Positions 33,633 to 44,788 of a stretch of DNA of 64,000 nt are shown here, piece after piece. The stretch is taken from positions 20,267 to 84,266 of the forward strand of contig JBHGNT010000108.1 in assembly GCA_043228905.1 (NCBI GenBank). The letters run 5' to 3'. This DNA comes from Azolla caroliniana (taxonomy: Eukaryota; Polypodiophyta). Below the pieces are notes generated by a model. The model saw nothing but the letters and a program-made list of their open reading frames with translations, did no database searches and was not told where the DNA came from. Each line of letters begins with the position of its first letter. The first letter of the stretch is position 1. Position numbers and translations under genes: made by a program.

Positions 33633-36600
33633 ATGGAAGGCGGCGGCAGCGGGCAGCCGATGATGATGGTGCTGAATGCACAGAATTACGCCGACTGGAA
33701 GATCAAGATGGAGGATCTTCTGATTGTTCGGGACCTGTACGAACCGATTGACAGGTCGGAAATACCGAAAGGGGTACTTGAGTCGGAGTGGAAGCTCCTG
33801 AACCGGAAAGCCGTAGCGACGATCCGACAATACGTCGATGTAAGCGTCCTACAACATGTGGCGAACGACACCAACGCATACGAGATGTGGAAGAAGCTGT
33901 CGGGCCTCTATGAGAGGAAGAATGCGTTGAACCGGACCTCCCTGATGAGGAAGATAGTGAATCTCAAGTACCGGGACGGCGAGAGTATGGTAGAACACGT
34001 AAGCACGTTCATGGGATTCGTGAATCAGCTTGCGGCGATCAAGTTCCCGCTGGAGGATGCAATGCAAGCCATCATCCTGATGTGTACATTGCCGGAAAGC
34101 TGGGAGAACTTGGTGGTGACTCTCAGCACCTCGTGCACCGAAGATAACTTGTCCTTACAAACGGTAAAGACAAGTATTCTGAATGAAGAAGCGCGTCGGA
34201 GAGATAAGGAACCGGCCTCCGACCCGAAGATGCTGTTTACCGAATCGGATCGGGGAAGACAGTGGAACCGGAGTCCGCAAAGACGGGAGAAGTCGGGGAC
34301 CCGGTCGCAGTCAAGAGGAAGGCCAACATGCTTCCACTGTGGGAAGCCGGGGCACTTCCGGAAGAACTGTCGGCATTACCGAAAAGACAACGGAGCCGAC
34401 GACACCGACTCGAAGAAGTCACCGGAGAGAAACGGTGCATACCGGGGAGCCACGGACCGGAGAGGTTCGGATCGGCGAGGGCAGGACCGGAAAGGAACAA
34501 CGGCACTCGCGGCAAGTGAGGAAGAAATCATGCTCATCACCGAAGAAGGTGAGCTAAACGTTGCCGGCGATGAGACGACCTGGGTGGTCGATTCCGGAGC
34601 ATCGTTCCACCTGACCCCGGAGAGAAGATACTTCTCATCCTACACAGCCGGTGAGCATGGCTGTGTTCGGATGGGAAATGAAGGTACGTGCCGGATTGCC
34701 GGCATAGGAGACGTGTGGTTGACAACCCCGACCGGATGCAAAATGCTGCTGAAAGATGTCCGACACGTTCCGGAGGTCCGATTGAACCTGATCTCGGCCG
34801 GGAGGCTAGATGATGAAGGCTACACGGGTAGCATCCGGAACGGTGTCATGAAGTTCAGCAAGGGGAGCCTGATAGTGGCTCGGGCCCGGAAGGTCAACAC
34901 ACTGTACCTGATGAATGCCCGGTTATGTCCGGAAGAGCTGAATGTGGCAGCCGACACTGCCGGTGAGCTGTGGCACAAAAGACTGTGCCACATGAGTGAG
35001 AAGGGGATGAAGAGGCTTGCAGAAGACAACCTCATCCCAGTGAAGCACGTGCACCTGGAGAAGTGCACCGATTGCCTGGCCGGTAAGCAGAACCGAACCT
35101 CCTTCCACTCAAGGCCACCGACGAGACGTAGCGCACCATTGGAGTTGGTGCACACTGACGTGTGTCAGGTAGAGACGAAGTCACATGGCGGAGCCCAGTA
35201 CTTCGTAACATTCATCGATGATCATAGCCGAAAACTGTGGACGGCACCGATGAAGACAAAGGACCAAGTGTTGTCCGTCTTCAAAGAACTCCACGCGAGA
35301 GTGGAAAGGGAATCCGGCAAGAAGCTGAAAGCGATACGAGCGGATAACGGAGGGGAATACCGAGGGCAGTTCCAGGAGTACTGTCGCTCGAAGGGAATCC
35401 GACTCGAGTTTACTGTGCCGAAGACGCCGGAACTGAACGGGCTGGCCGAGAGGATGAACCGGACCATAATGGAGCGGGTCCGGAGTATGCTGGCGCATGC
35501 GAAATTACCCAAGGGGTTTTGGGCTGAGGCAATGTCGACGGCGACATATGTGATAAACAGATCACCCTCAGTTCCTTTGGACGGAGACACGCCGCAGAGA
35601 GTGTGGACCGGTAAGGAAGTGTCCTACCGGCATCTGAAGGTGTTCGGGTGTCTCGCATACGTGCATGTGGCAAAGGACCGGAGAGGAAAGCTAGATCCTA
35701 AGACCCGGCCATGCATATTCCTCGGTTACGGCGACGACGAGTTCGGCTACCGAGTATGGGACCCGGTCGACAAGAAGATATTCCGGAGTCGTGATATCAT
35801 CTTCATGGAGAACAAGACGCTCGCCGACTGGGAGTCGGAGAAGAAGATGAAGAGCTCCAAGTCGATCGGTGAGGATCAACTCTACGAGGAGCAGTCCCGA
35901 CCGGCAAGGGACCGGTTAGCACTCGAGGATCCGGCCGAAGACGGTGAAGAAACAGAACCGGCCGAAGAAGATGAAAATGATACCGGAACCGGCCCCGATC
36001 CCGAAATGGATTCGGATGAAGAAGAAGAATCGGAAGAACCGGTTACCGAAGCTCCGGAACGGAGATACCCTCTAAGAGAGAGAAGGGCCCCCCGGAGATT
36101 TCCGGAACCAGAGCACGTGTTGCTAACCGACGAGGGGGAGCCGGAGAGCTTTGAAGAAGCAAAGCATGACACCCAGAGCCGCAGGTGGTTGAGTGCCATG
36201 CAGGACGAGATGGATTCCCTGCATGAGAACCACACATATGAACTTGTGGAGTTGCCGAAAGGAAAGCGGGCACTGCGAAACAAGTGGGTGTTCAAGCTGA
36301 AACCGGGAGATGCCGGAAACCCCCCGAGATACAAAGCCAGGATCGTGGTGAAGGGGTTTCAGCAGAAGAAGGGCGTCGACTTCGACGAGATATTTGCCCC
36401 GGTAGTGAAGATGACCTCCATCCGGACGGTGCTGAGCATAGCGGCAAGCATGGACCTCGAGGTAGAACAGATGGACGTGAAGACGGCATTCCTTCACGGT
36501 GACCTCGAAGAAGAGATCTACATGCAGCAACCGGAAGGATTCGAGAAGAAAGGGAAGGAGCACCTGGTATGCCGGTTGAAGAAGAGCCTTTACGGACTGA

Positions 36601-37709
36601 AGCAGGCTCCCCGGCAATGGTACCGGAAGTTCGACTCCTTCATGACCGACGAAGGGTACCTCAAAACGCAGTCCGACCACTGCGTGTTTGTGAAGAAGTT
36701 CGAAGGAGGAGACTCCCTAATACTCCTCCTGTACGTGGACGACATGTTGATCGTCGGACGGGACCAGGTCAAGATACGGATGCTGAAGAAGGCTCTTCAC
36801 CGAACCTTCTCAATGAAGGACCTGGGTCCGGCGAGGCAAATACTAGGGATGCACATCATCCGGGACCGGAGCAAGAAGCAGTTGTGGCTGTCACAAGAGA
36901 AGTACGTGACAAAGGTGCTTCAACGGTTCAACATGTCGGAAGCAAGACCGGTCGGATCAACCCTACCGGCAAACTGCAAGTTGTCCAGCAAGCAAAGTCC
37001 CAAGACAAAGGCTGAAAAGGAGGATATGATGAAAGTGCCGTATGCCTCAGCTGTCGGGAGCTTGATGTACGCCATGGTGTGTACGAGACCGGACATCGGA
37101 TATGCAGTCGGAGTGGTGAGCCGGTACATGAGCAATCCCGGCAAAGAGCATTGGAACGCGGCCAAGTGGATACTCCGATACCTGAAGGGCACGGCAAACG
37201 TGTGCCTCCGATTCGGCTCCGGTAAGCCCGAACTCGAAGGCTTTACTGATTCTGATATGTCGGCTGATGCAGATACCAGCCAGTCCACATCAGGGTATGT
37301 GATGACGTATGCAGGGGGAGCTGTTTCGTGGCAGTCGAGGCTGCAGAAGACGGTTGCGTTGTCAACCACGGAGGCGGAGTACATGGCGGCTGTTGAAGCC
37401 GGCAAGGAAATAATATGGATGAAGGACTTCATTAGAGAGCTCGGTATCCGGCAAGAGGAGTACCGACTCTACTGCGATAGTCAGAGTGCCATCCACCTTG
37501 CGAAGAACGCGGCCTACCATTCCCGGACGAAACACATCCAGCGTAGATACCACTGGATCCGGGAAAGGATAGAGGACAAGGAGTTCGTGCTGACGAAGAT
37601 CCACACGGACGAGAACGGGTCGGATATGCTGACCAAGGTCCTCACACCCGACAAGCTGGAAGCATGCCGGAAGAGGGTCGGATTGGAGAGACATCCCATG
37701 CCGAAGTGA
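33633..37709 (+). CDS. Copia gag-pol polyprotein, intact
   Basis: ATG at 33633 (MEGGGSGQ) after the primer site; 1358 codons before TGA at 37707-37709. Order: gag with an RNA-binding knuckle CFHCGKPGHFRKNC (CX2CX4HX4C); aspartic protease VVDSGASFHL; integrase zinc region (HKRLCHMS ... CTDCLAGKQ) and catalytic core with HTDVCQ, RADNGGEY and LNGLAERMN; reverse transcriptase with RYKARIVVKGFQQ and YVDDMLIV; RNase H with DSDMSAD, STTEAEYMA, YCDSQSAIH and TKHIQRRYH. All catalytic residues I checked are present. Codon use is GC-rich, unlike the AT-rich surroundings. gag and pol share one frame as usual for copia; how the gag:pol ratio is set is not visible. Confidence 0.95.
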   Translation: MEGGGSGQPMMMVLNAQNYADWKIKMEDLLIVRDLYEPIDRSEIPKGVLESEWKLLNRKAVATIRQYVDVSVLQHVANDTNAYEMWKKLSGLYERKNALNRTSLMRKIVNLKYRDGESMVEHVSTFMGFVNQLAAIKFPLEDAMQAIILMCTLPESWENLVVTLSTSCTEDNLSLQTVKTSILNEEARRRDKEPASDPKMLFTESDRGRQWNRSPQRREKSGTRSQSRGRPTCFHCGKPGHFRKNCRHYRKDNGADDTDSKKSPERNGAYRGATDRRGSDRRGQDRKGTTALAASEEEIMLITEEGELNVAGDETTWVVDSGASFHLTPERRYFSSYTAGEHGCVRMGNEGTCRIAGIGDVWLTTPTGCKMLLKDVRHVPEVRLNLISAGRLDDEGYTGSIRNGVMKFSKGSLIVARARKVNTLYLMNARLCPEELNVAADTAGELWHKRLCHMSEKGMKRLAEDNLIPVKHVHLEKCTDCLAGKQNRTSFHSRPPTRRSAPLELVHTDVCQVETKSHGGAQYFVTFIDDHSRKLWTAPMKTKDQVLSVFKELHARVERESGKKLKAIRADNGGEYRGQFQEYCRSKGIRLEFTVPKTPELNGLAERMNRTIMERVRSMLAHAKLPKGFWAEAMSTATYVINRSPSVPLDGDTPQRVWTGKEVSYRHLKVFGCLAYVHVAKDRRGKLDPKTRPCIFLGYGDDEFGYRVWDPVDKKIFRSRDIIFMENKTLADWESEKKMKSSKSIGEDQLYEEQSRPARDRLALEDPAEDGEETEPAEEDENDTGTGPDPEMDSDEEEESEEPVTEAPERRYPLRERRAPRRFPEPEHVLLTDEGEPESFEEAKHDTQSRRWLSAMQDEMDSLHENHTYELVELPKGKRALRNKWVFKLKPGDAGNPPRYKARIVVKGFQQKKGVDFDEIFAPVVKMTSIRTVLSIAASMDLEVEQMDVKTAFLHGDLEEEIYMQQPEGFEKKGKEHLVCRLKKSLYGLKQAPRQWYRKFDSFMTDEGYLKTQSDHCVFVKKFEGGDSLILLLYVDDMLIVGRDQVKIRMLKKALHRTFSMKDLGPARQILGMHIIRDRSKKQLWLSQEKYVTKVLQRFNMSEARPVGSTLPANCKLSSKQSPKTKAEKEDMMKVPYASAVGSLMYAMVCTRPDIGYAVGVVSRYMSNPGKEHWNAAKWILRYLKGTANVCLRFGSGKPELEGFTDSDMSADADTSQSTSGYVMTYAGGAVSWQSRLQKTVALSTTEAEYMAAVEAGKEIIWMKDFIRELGIRQEEYRLYCDSQSAIHLAKNAAYHSRTKHIQRRYHWIRERIEDKEFVLTKIHTDENGSDMLTKVLTPDKLEACRKRVGLERHPMPK

Positions 37710-37719
37710 AGGGGGAGTT
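37708..37719 (+). promoter_or_regulatory. Polypurine tract of copia element 1
   Basis: GAAGGGGGAGTT immediately before the 3' LTR at 37720, overlapping the stop codon; primes plus-strand DNA synthesis. Confidence 0.85.
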
Positions 37720-38324
37720 TGTTGGGATTACGCTTTCGGATGGGATGGTCGGATATCGGAGATGAATGCCGACAAGCCCAGTTTCGGTTTCGGATCCGGA
37801 TGACGAAGACCCCGGCTTCGGTGCCGGATGACGAATGTACCCGAAGAGCGATCCGGATGCAGGGACATATCCGTGAATATGTTCGCTACGAGCCCCCTGA
37901 GGCTATAGTTGTAAATAGCCCAAAGTCATATAAGTATAAATATGACTTAGGGCAAACAGTTTTTCTGTTGCTCATTATTTTTCTGTTTTTCCACTCAAGA
38001 GGAGTGAAGAGGGAGCAGCCGTGAGAGAGAGAGAGAGAGATAGAGCGCGAGAGAGGAAGAGGTAGACGCCTCTGTGTATTTCCGCCGCCTGTGGCGAGGA
38101 CAGCGAGCTCAAGGTCGTTGCCTTGCAGCTCGCCATTGTATATTTCTCTGTGCATAGTTTGGTTCGGAGTCTCGCACTCCCGTGGTTTTTCCCGTATAGG
38201 GTTTTCCACGTTAATCCCTGTGTATCGCGTCTTTCTCTGTATTTCCTATTTTCTGCTACATTGATCCGCGATTATTCGGTTGTGGCCGAGTGGTGAAGGT
38301 GAATCCAAGCGTTGATTCCCAACA
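37720..38324 (+). repeat. 3' LTR of copia element 1
   Basis: 605 bp, nearly identical to 32995-33603. It lacks 4 bp near position 13 and has CAAGCCCAG for CAAGCCCGG. Confidence 0.95.
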
Positions 38325-38504
38325 TCTTGCAATACCTTCTATATATATATCCCTCACACACTCACTTACTCACTCTTATTCACTTTCACACTTTACTCAC
38401 TATTTTAGTGAGTTATCCCACATACAAACACAGCCAGTTCGACTCTCACTATATATACTAACTCTTCTCATTCACAAATGTATGTATATATGTATATGTT
38501 CATT

Positions 38505-38715
38505 CGAATTTCTATTCGACCGAATCCCGTTTTGGCTTTCTTAATGAATTCGGCCAATTGACTCTCGTTTTGGCTTTTCGACCGATTTCAACCAGCCGAC
38601 TCTCATTTTGGCTTTTCGACCGATTTCAGCCAGCCGACTCTCGTTTCAGCTTTTCGGCCAATTTCGGTCAACTGACTCATTTCGACTTCTAAGTTAATTT
38701 CGACCAGCCAACTCC
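38505..38715. repeat. 35-36-bp degenerate tandem repeats in the LTR (copy B)
   Basis: Counterpart of 22185-22385; repeated GACCGATTTCA-CCAGCCGACTC core. Confidence 0.8.
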
Positions 38716-38744
38716 CCCGCAAGGAGGGACAACCTTACATAACA

Positions 38745-38889
38745 GGTAAGGGAAGTTCTTCTCTTGTTGACTCTTATTCTTCTTGCTTGAAGGTCTCCAT
38801 AATTGATGCAACCCTGCCATGAGGCGTAGTAGAGACAGAGTAACCCCAACAATGAGCTCTGCAAGGACGGTGGAGGTGAAGCTCCCCAT
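38745..38889 (-). pseudogene. CYP716-like P450 N-terminal exon piece (copy B)
   Basis: The reverse strand from 38889 gives [19 protein letters not shown] and QLWRPSSKKNKSQQEK, the duplicate of 22417-22562, ending at the GGTAA site where the LTR entered. It is the 5' part of the pseudogene at 31740-32593. Confidence 0.85.
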
Positions 38890-39388
38890 AGTTATGCTTC
38901 ACCAACGGTAGCGATAGTTCTCATTCTTCTTCTTCCTCTGTCCAATATGTTGTGTTTTCCCTCCTCATGGGAGAGAGAAGTCGCAATGATATTTGGGCTT
39001 CATTGGTTACCATCTGGTAGGCCACAATGATGCCCTAGTTAAATGGAAGTTTTATCTTGAAAGACCCTTATCCCACTTTAAAAGGAAATCTTATCTAGAA
39101 AGACCCTTATATTTAAGAAGAAGAGGGGAAAAAGTGGCTTTCTAGAGCGAAGAGAGAAGCTCCAAAAGTGAGAAGAAAGAAGAGGTAGAAATAAATAAAT
39201 AAACGCATGTATTGTGGCACCTAAATTTGACCTCCTTCGATCGACGGCCATACAAACTCCAATTTCGGTTGAAATTTAGAGGAGTTGCTCTTACCATCAA
39301 GAAACTCATATCTAACGGTTGGATTACGATTTCCTGTCCTCTAGGTCAAGTTTTATTGATTTATGTCTCTTACTCTTCTTGTTGTTTA
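38890..39388. other. P450 5' flank of copy B
   Basis: Matches 22563-23060 at high identity, with the conserved CCTTATATTTAAGAAG at about 39105. It ends where the LTR at 39389 begins; the pre-insertion sequence GTTGTTTATCCATC is visible at 23057. Confidence 0.7.
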
Positions 39389-40081
39389 TGGGTACGAAAC
39401 AGTTCCCTCCTGATGGGAAGTGGCCGAAACCGGATGACGAATGCCCAGCTACGGAGAGCCGGGTGACGAGTACCCGGCTACGGAGAGCTGGATGGTGCAG
39501 ACCCGGTGAGAACCGGATGACGAGTACCTAGCTACGGAGAGCCGGATGGTGCAGACCCGGTGAGAACCGGATGAGGAGTACCCGGAAAGCGCCGGATGAT
39601 GCAGGCTCGATGAGGAGTGCTCACCAGATGAAGAGACATATTCGTAAATATGTTTTTGAGAGTCCATCGTGGCTATATTTGTAAATAGCCGAAAAGTCAT
39701 ATTAGTATAAATATGACTTAGGGCAAACTTTTGTGAGTGTGTTGTCATTCTTGTTTGCGCAAGATCAGAGCGCGTAACTGTGTACAGAGAGAGAGAAAGA
39801 GAGGAAGAGGTCGTTGCCTCTATTGTAACCGCCGCCTATGGCGAATATAGAAAGCTCGAGGTTGTCGCCTCGGTGCTTTACTGTTGTACGTTGTAACATA
39901 GTGATAGTTTGCAGCCTGTGGGCTGCCGTGGTTTTTCCCTAGTTTGGGTTTTCCACGTAAACATCCTGTGTACTCTTCTCTTCACTGTGTCGTGCATTCA
40001 TTCCCCGTTTTTTTTTCTGTGTATGATTCTAAGCTCGGTTGTGGCCGAGCATTGCGCATAGGGGGCGTGTAGTTCCTGTCA
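39389..40081 (+). repeat. 5' LTR of copia element 2
   Basis: 693 bp; starts TGGGTACGAAACAGTTCCC and ends GTTCCTGTCA just before the primer site. Contains tandem copies of a unit of about 54 bp with CTACGGAGAGCCGGATGGTG (39450-39600). Confidence 0.8.
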
Positions 40082-40084
40082 AAG

Positions 40085-40096
40085 TGGTATCAGAGC
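40085..40096 (+). promoter_or_regulatory. Primer binding site of copia element 2
   Basis: TGGTATCAGAGC, three bases after the LTR end; tRNA-iMet type. Confidence 0.88.
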
Positions 40097-40133
40097 AAGG
40101 CAACACAGAAAAGTGGACGATTCATTGGGAGGC

Positions 40134-42899
40134 ATGGTCAAGCTCACCGGCTCCAACTATTCGGTGTGGAAGTCGAAGATGAGGGACATTCTCGTGGTTA
40201 AAGACCTTTGGCTGCCGGTTCAGTTCGGGGACAAGAGACCGGACAAAATCGACGCCGCGATATGGGAGGTGATGCACATGAAGACAACGGCGTATATACG
40301 GTGCTTCATCGACATGAGCCTATACAACAACTTCAATGAAGAGAGCACGGCTCATGAGCTCTGGGAGAAGATCAGCATTATGTTTTAGAACAAAAATGTT
40401 GTTAACCAGGTTTCGGTATTCCAGAAGCTAGTAAGACTCCGATACCAAGATGGCTCCAGCATGGTGGAGCACATGAATGCCTTCCAGGTGTTGATCCACT
40501 AGGCAACATCATTGGAAGTACCTCTTGCCGATGAGGTACTAGCATTACTCCTGCTCGGTTCCCTCCCAGATAGCTGGGAGACGTTGGTTGTTACCTTGGG
40601 CAACGCCGGGCCGGAAGGGAAACAGTTATCCCTAGCAAGAGTGAAGTCGAGCTTGCTAGATGAGGAGGCACGTCGGAAAGATAAGGATACGAGCTCCGAC
40701 TCCAAAGCGCTCCTTACCGAATCGGAACGCGGAAGACAAAGGAACCGTAGTCCCCAAAACCGGGAAAAGTCGGGGACACGGTCAAAGTCAAGGGGGAGGC
40801 CTACTTGCTTCTATTGCGGCAAGCCGAGACACTTCCAGAAGAACTGTCGGCATTTCCGAAAGGACAAGGAAACCAACGGTACCGATTCGAAGCGGACACC
40901 GGACCGAAACGGTAAAGACCGGAGGGGAACGGACCGGAAGGGAATGACGGCAATCACGGCAAGTGAAGAAGAGTTGATGCTCATCACTAAGGAGAGTGAG
41001 ATAAACCTTGCCGGCGACGAGATGACCTGGGTGGTCGACTCCAGAGTGTCGTTCCACCTTACCCCGGACCGGAAATGCTTCTCATCCTACTCAGCCGGTG
41101 ATCACGGCTGTGTCCGGATGGGGAATGAAGGTACATGTCAAATTGTCGGCATAGGAGACGTGTGGCTGTCAACACCAACCGGATGCAAGATGCTGCTGAA
41201 GGATGTCCGACACGTTTCGGAGGTTCGTCTAAACCTTATATCAGCCTGTTGGCTAGATGATGAAGGCTACACGGGTAGCATCCGGAACGGTGTTATGAAG
41301 TTCAGCAAAGGGAGGCTGCCTAATTGTGGCTCGAGCCTGGAAGGTAAACACGATGTACCTGATGAATGCTCAGTTATGTCCGGAGGAAGTGAGCATGGCA
41401 TCCGACATTGCCGGTGAACAGTGGCACAAAAGGTTGTGTCACATGAGCGAGAAGGGGATCAAGAGGCTTGCAGACGACAACCTCATTCCAATGAAGAACG
41501 TGCACTTGGAGAAGTGCACTGATTGCCTTGCCGGTAAGCAAAACCTTACCACTGGAGTTGGTGCATACTGATGTGTGTCAAGTGGACACGAAGTCACATG
41601 CAGGATCGCAGTACTTCGTGACATTCATAGATGACCACAACCGGAAGTTGTGGGCCACACCGTTGAAGACGAAGGATCAAGTGTTATCCATCTTCAAAGA
41701 GCTCCATGCGAGAGTGGAAAGAGAAACCGGCCGGAAGCTGAAGGCGGTTCGAGCAAATATCAGAGATGAATATCGGGGGTAGTTTGAGGAGTACTGTCGC
41801 TTGAAGGGAATCCGGCTTGAATTTACCGTGCTGAAGACGCTGGAACGAAACGGGTTGGCCGAGAGGATGAACCGGACCATAATGGAGAGGGTCCGGAGTA
41901 TGGCGGCGCATGCAAAACTACCCAAGAAGTTTTGGGCTGAGGCACTGTCAACGGCGACATATGTGATAAACAGATCACCCTCAGTACCCTTGGACGAAGA
42001 CACGCCACAGAGAGTCTGGACCGATAAGGAAGTGTCCTACCGGCATCTGAAAGTATTCGGGTGTCTTGTGTACGTGCATGTTGTTAAGGACCGGAGAGGA
42101 AAGTTGGATCCAAAGACCCGACCATGCATATTCCTCGGTTACGGCGACGATGAGTTCGGCTACCGAGTGTGGGACCTGGTCGACAAGAAGGTGTTCCGGA
42201 GTCGAGATATTATCCTCATGGAGGACAAGACGCTCGCCGACTGGGAGTCGGAGAAGAAGATAATGAACTCTGAGTCGACCAGTAAGGATCGATTCTACGA
42301 TGAGCAGACCCAACCGGCAAGAGACCGGTTAGCACTCGAGGAACCAGCCGGTTACGGTGAGGATACCGAACCAGCAGAAGAAGAAGTAGAGGAAGCTGAA
42401 ACCGGAACCGACCAAGACCCCGAATCGGATTCGGATGAAGATCAAATAGTGGAGCCGGTTGCCGAAGACCAAAGACGGAGATATCCTCTCAGAGAGAGAA
42501 GATTTCCGGATTCAGAGCATGTGCTGCTGACCAATGAGGTGTTGGGATTACGGTCCCTCCGGATGGGATGGTCGGATGTCCGGGAATCGGATGATGAAGA
42601 CCCCGACTACGGAGCCGGATGCTAAAGACTCCGGCTACGGAGCCGGATGATGAAGACCCTGGCTACGGAGCCGGATGCTGAAGACCCCGGTTACGGAGCC
42701 GGATGACGAATGTACCCGGAGAGAGATCCAGATGCGGGGACATATTTGTGAATATGTTTGCCAAGAGCCCTTGAGGCTATATTTGTAAATAGCCCGAAAG
42801 TCATATGTGTATAAATATGACTTAGGGCAAACAGTTTAAATGTTGTTACTCATTTTTCTGGTTTTCCACTTAGAGGGAGCTAAGTGAGCAGCCGAGAGA

Positions 42900-42935
<36 letters not shown>

Positions 42936-44778
42936 CGAAGAGGTCGTTGCCTCTGTGTATTACCGCCGCCTGTGGCGAAGACAGTGAGCTCAAGGTCGTT
43001 GCCTTGTAGCTTCACCATTGTACACCTCTGTTTATAGTGATAGTTGGAGTTTGAGGACTCCCGTGGTTTTTCCCATCTAGGGTTTTCCACGTAAAACATC
43101 CTGTGTACTCTTTTCTCTATTACCTTTGTGCATTTTGTATTTCCCGTTTTCTGAGAGTTGATCCTATTCCTCGGTTGTGGCCGAGCGCTGTTTTGCAACA
43201 TGAGGGAGAGCCGGAAAGCTTCGAAGAAGCGAAGGATGACACCCACAGCCGCAAATGGTTGAGTGCCATGCAGGATGAGATGGATTCCCTAAATGAGAAC
43301 CATACATATGAATTGGTAGAGTTGCCGAAAGGAAATCGGGCACTCCGAAACAAGTGGATGTACAAGTTGAAACGGGAGATGCCGGTAACCCCCCGAGGTA
43401 CAAAGCCAGGATCGTGGTAAAGGGATTCCAGTAGAAGAAGGGCATGGACTTCGACGAGATATTTGCCCCGGTAGTAAAGATGACCTCCATCCGGACGGTG
43501 CTGAGTATAGCGGCAAGCATGGACCTCGAGGTAGAGCAGCTAGACGTGAAGACAACATTCCTTCACGGTGACCTCGAAGAGGAGATCTACATGCAGCAAC
43601 CGGAAGGATTCGTGGAGAAGGGGAAGGAGCACCTGGTATGCCGGTTGAAGAAGAGCCTGTACGGACTGAAGCAGGCTCCCCGACAATGGTACCGGAAGTT
43701 CGACTCCTTCATGACCGATCAAGGGTACCACAAGACGCAGGCCGATCACTGCGTGTTTGTGAAGAAGTTCGAAGGAGGCGACTTCCTGATACTCCTTCTG
43801 TACGTGGATGACATGTTGATCGTCGGACGGGACCAAGTCAAAATACGGATGTTGAAGAAGGCTCTCAACCGAACTTTCGCAATGAAAGACTTGGGTCCAG
43901 CAAGGCAGATGCTGGGGATGCATATCATCCGGAACCGGCCATCAAAGCAATTGTGGCTGTCACAGGAGAAGTACATGACAAAGGTGCTTCAGCGGTTCAA
44001 CATGTTGGAAGCGAAACCGGTCGGAACGACACTCCCGGCAAACTGCAGATTATTTGGTAAGCAAAGCCCGAAGAAGAAAGCAGAGAAGGCTGATATGATG
44101 AAGGTTCCATATGCCTCTGCCGTTGGGAGCTTAATGTACACAATGGTGTGTACCCGACCAGATATAGGATACGCAGTCGGAGTGGTGAGCCGGTTTATGA
44201 GCAATCCTGGAAAGGAGCACTCGAACGCAGTCAAATGGATACTCCGGTACTTGAAGGGCACTTCGAATATGTGTCTCCGATTCGGCTCCGGAAAACCTCA
44301 ACTTGACGGTTTTACCGATTCGGACATGTTGGCTGATGTGGATACAAGCCGGTCCACATCCGGGTATGTAATGACATATGCAGGGGGAGCTGTTTCGTGG
44401 CAGTCGAGGCTGCAGAAGACGGTTGTGTTGTCAACCACGGAGGCGGAGTACATGGCGGTTGTGGAAATCGGCAAGGAAATATTATGGATGAAGGACTTCA
44501 TCGGAGAGCTCGGTATCAGGCAAGATGAATACCGGCTCTACTGCGACCGTCAAAGAGCCATCCACCTTGCCAAGAATGCGGCCTACCATTCCCGGACGAA
44601 GCATATCCAGCGAAGGTATCACTGGATCTGGGAAGGAGTAGATGACCAGGAGTTCGCGTTGACGAAGATCCACACGGTTGAGAACAGGTCAGATATGCTG
44701 ACCAAAGTACTGATACCCGACAAGTTGGATGCATGCCGGAAGCAGATCGGACTAGTAAGACAGCCCATGCCGGAGTGA
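40134..44778 (+). pseudogene. Copia gag-pol, multiply broken
   Basis: The usual start appears to have become GTG (40113); the next in-frame ATG is 40134. Defects include stops at about 40386 and 40501, a frameshift near 41318, a small deletion after CLAGKQN (41550), a stop at about 41780, the solo LTR at 42540-43200, and a frameshift near 43380-43435. The protease active site reads VVDSRVSF instead of DSGAS. The integrase second Asp segment reads RANIRDEY instead of RADNGGEY. The region from 43444 to 44778 (RT with YVDDMLIV, and RNase H) is open, but one RNase H Asp motif reads YCDRQRAIH. Non-functional; parts could still recombine with related copies. Confidence 0.92.
42540..43200 (+). mobile_element. 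Solo copia LTR inside element 2
   Basis: 661 bp, starts TGTTGGGATTACGGTCCC and ends GCTGTTTTGCAACA. Flanked by TGAGG target duplications at 42535-42539 and 43201-43205, exactly within the pol frame (LLTNE / GEPESF). It has three copies of the 28-bp CCGGATG-GAAGACCCCGG-TACGGAG unit. Related to the LTRs at 32995 and 52269. Confidence 0.93.
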
Positions 44779-44788
44779 AGGGGGAGTT

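Larger units (their letters stand above)
32995..38324 (+). mobile_element. Complete Ty1/copia retrotransposon (element 1)
   Basis: 5330 bp with TSD TCTTG at 32990-32994 and 38325-38329. LTRs (609 and 605 bp) start TGTTGGGATTACG and end GATTCCCAACA. By eye they differ only by a 4-bp indel near the start and about one substitution. It has a primer site, a single uninterrupted gag-pol frame and a polypurine tract. This is the youngest-looking and most complete copia copy here and could be autonomous. Confidence 0.95.
32594..38744 (+). mobile_element. Solo LTR (copy B), split by an intact copia element
   Basis: Duplicate of the LTR at 15948-22416: starts TGTTATAATTTCAACTCAAA, ends CCTTACATAACA, with TSD GGTAA at 32589-32593 and 38745-38749. 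Without the copia insertion (32995-38324 plus one TSD copy) it measures about 816 bp. Confidence 0.82.

Noticed and set aside
34183-37699. Antisense and alternative frames within the copia polyprotein
   Set aside because: Codon-bias shadows of the main frame.
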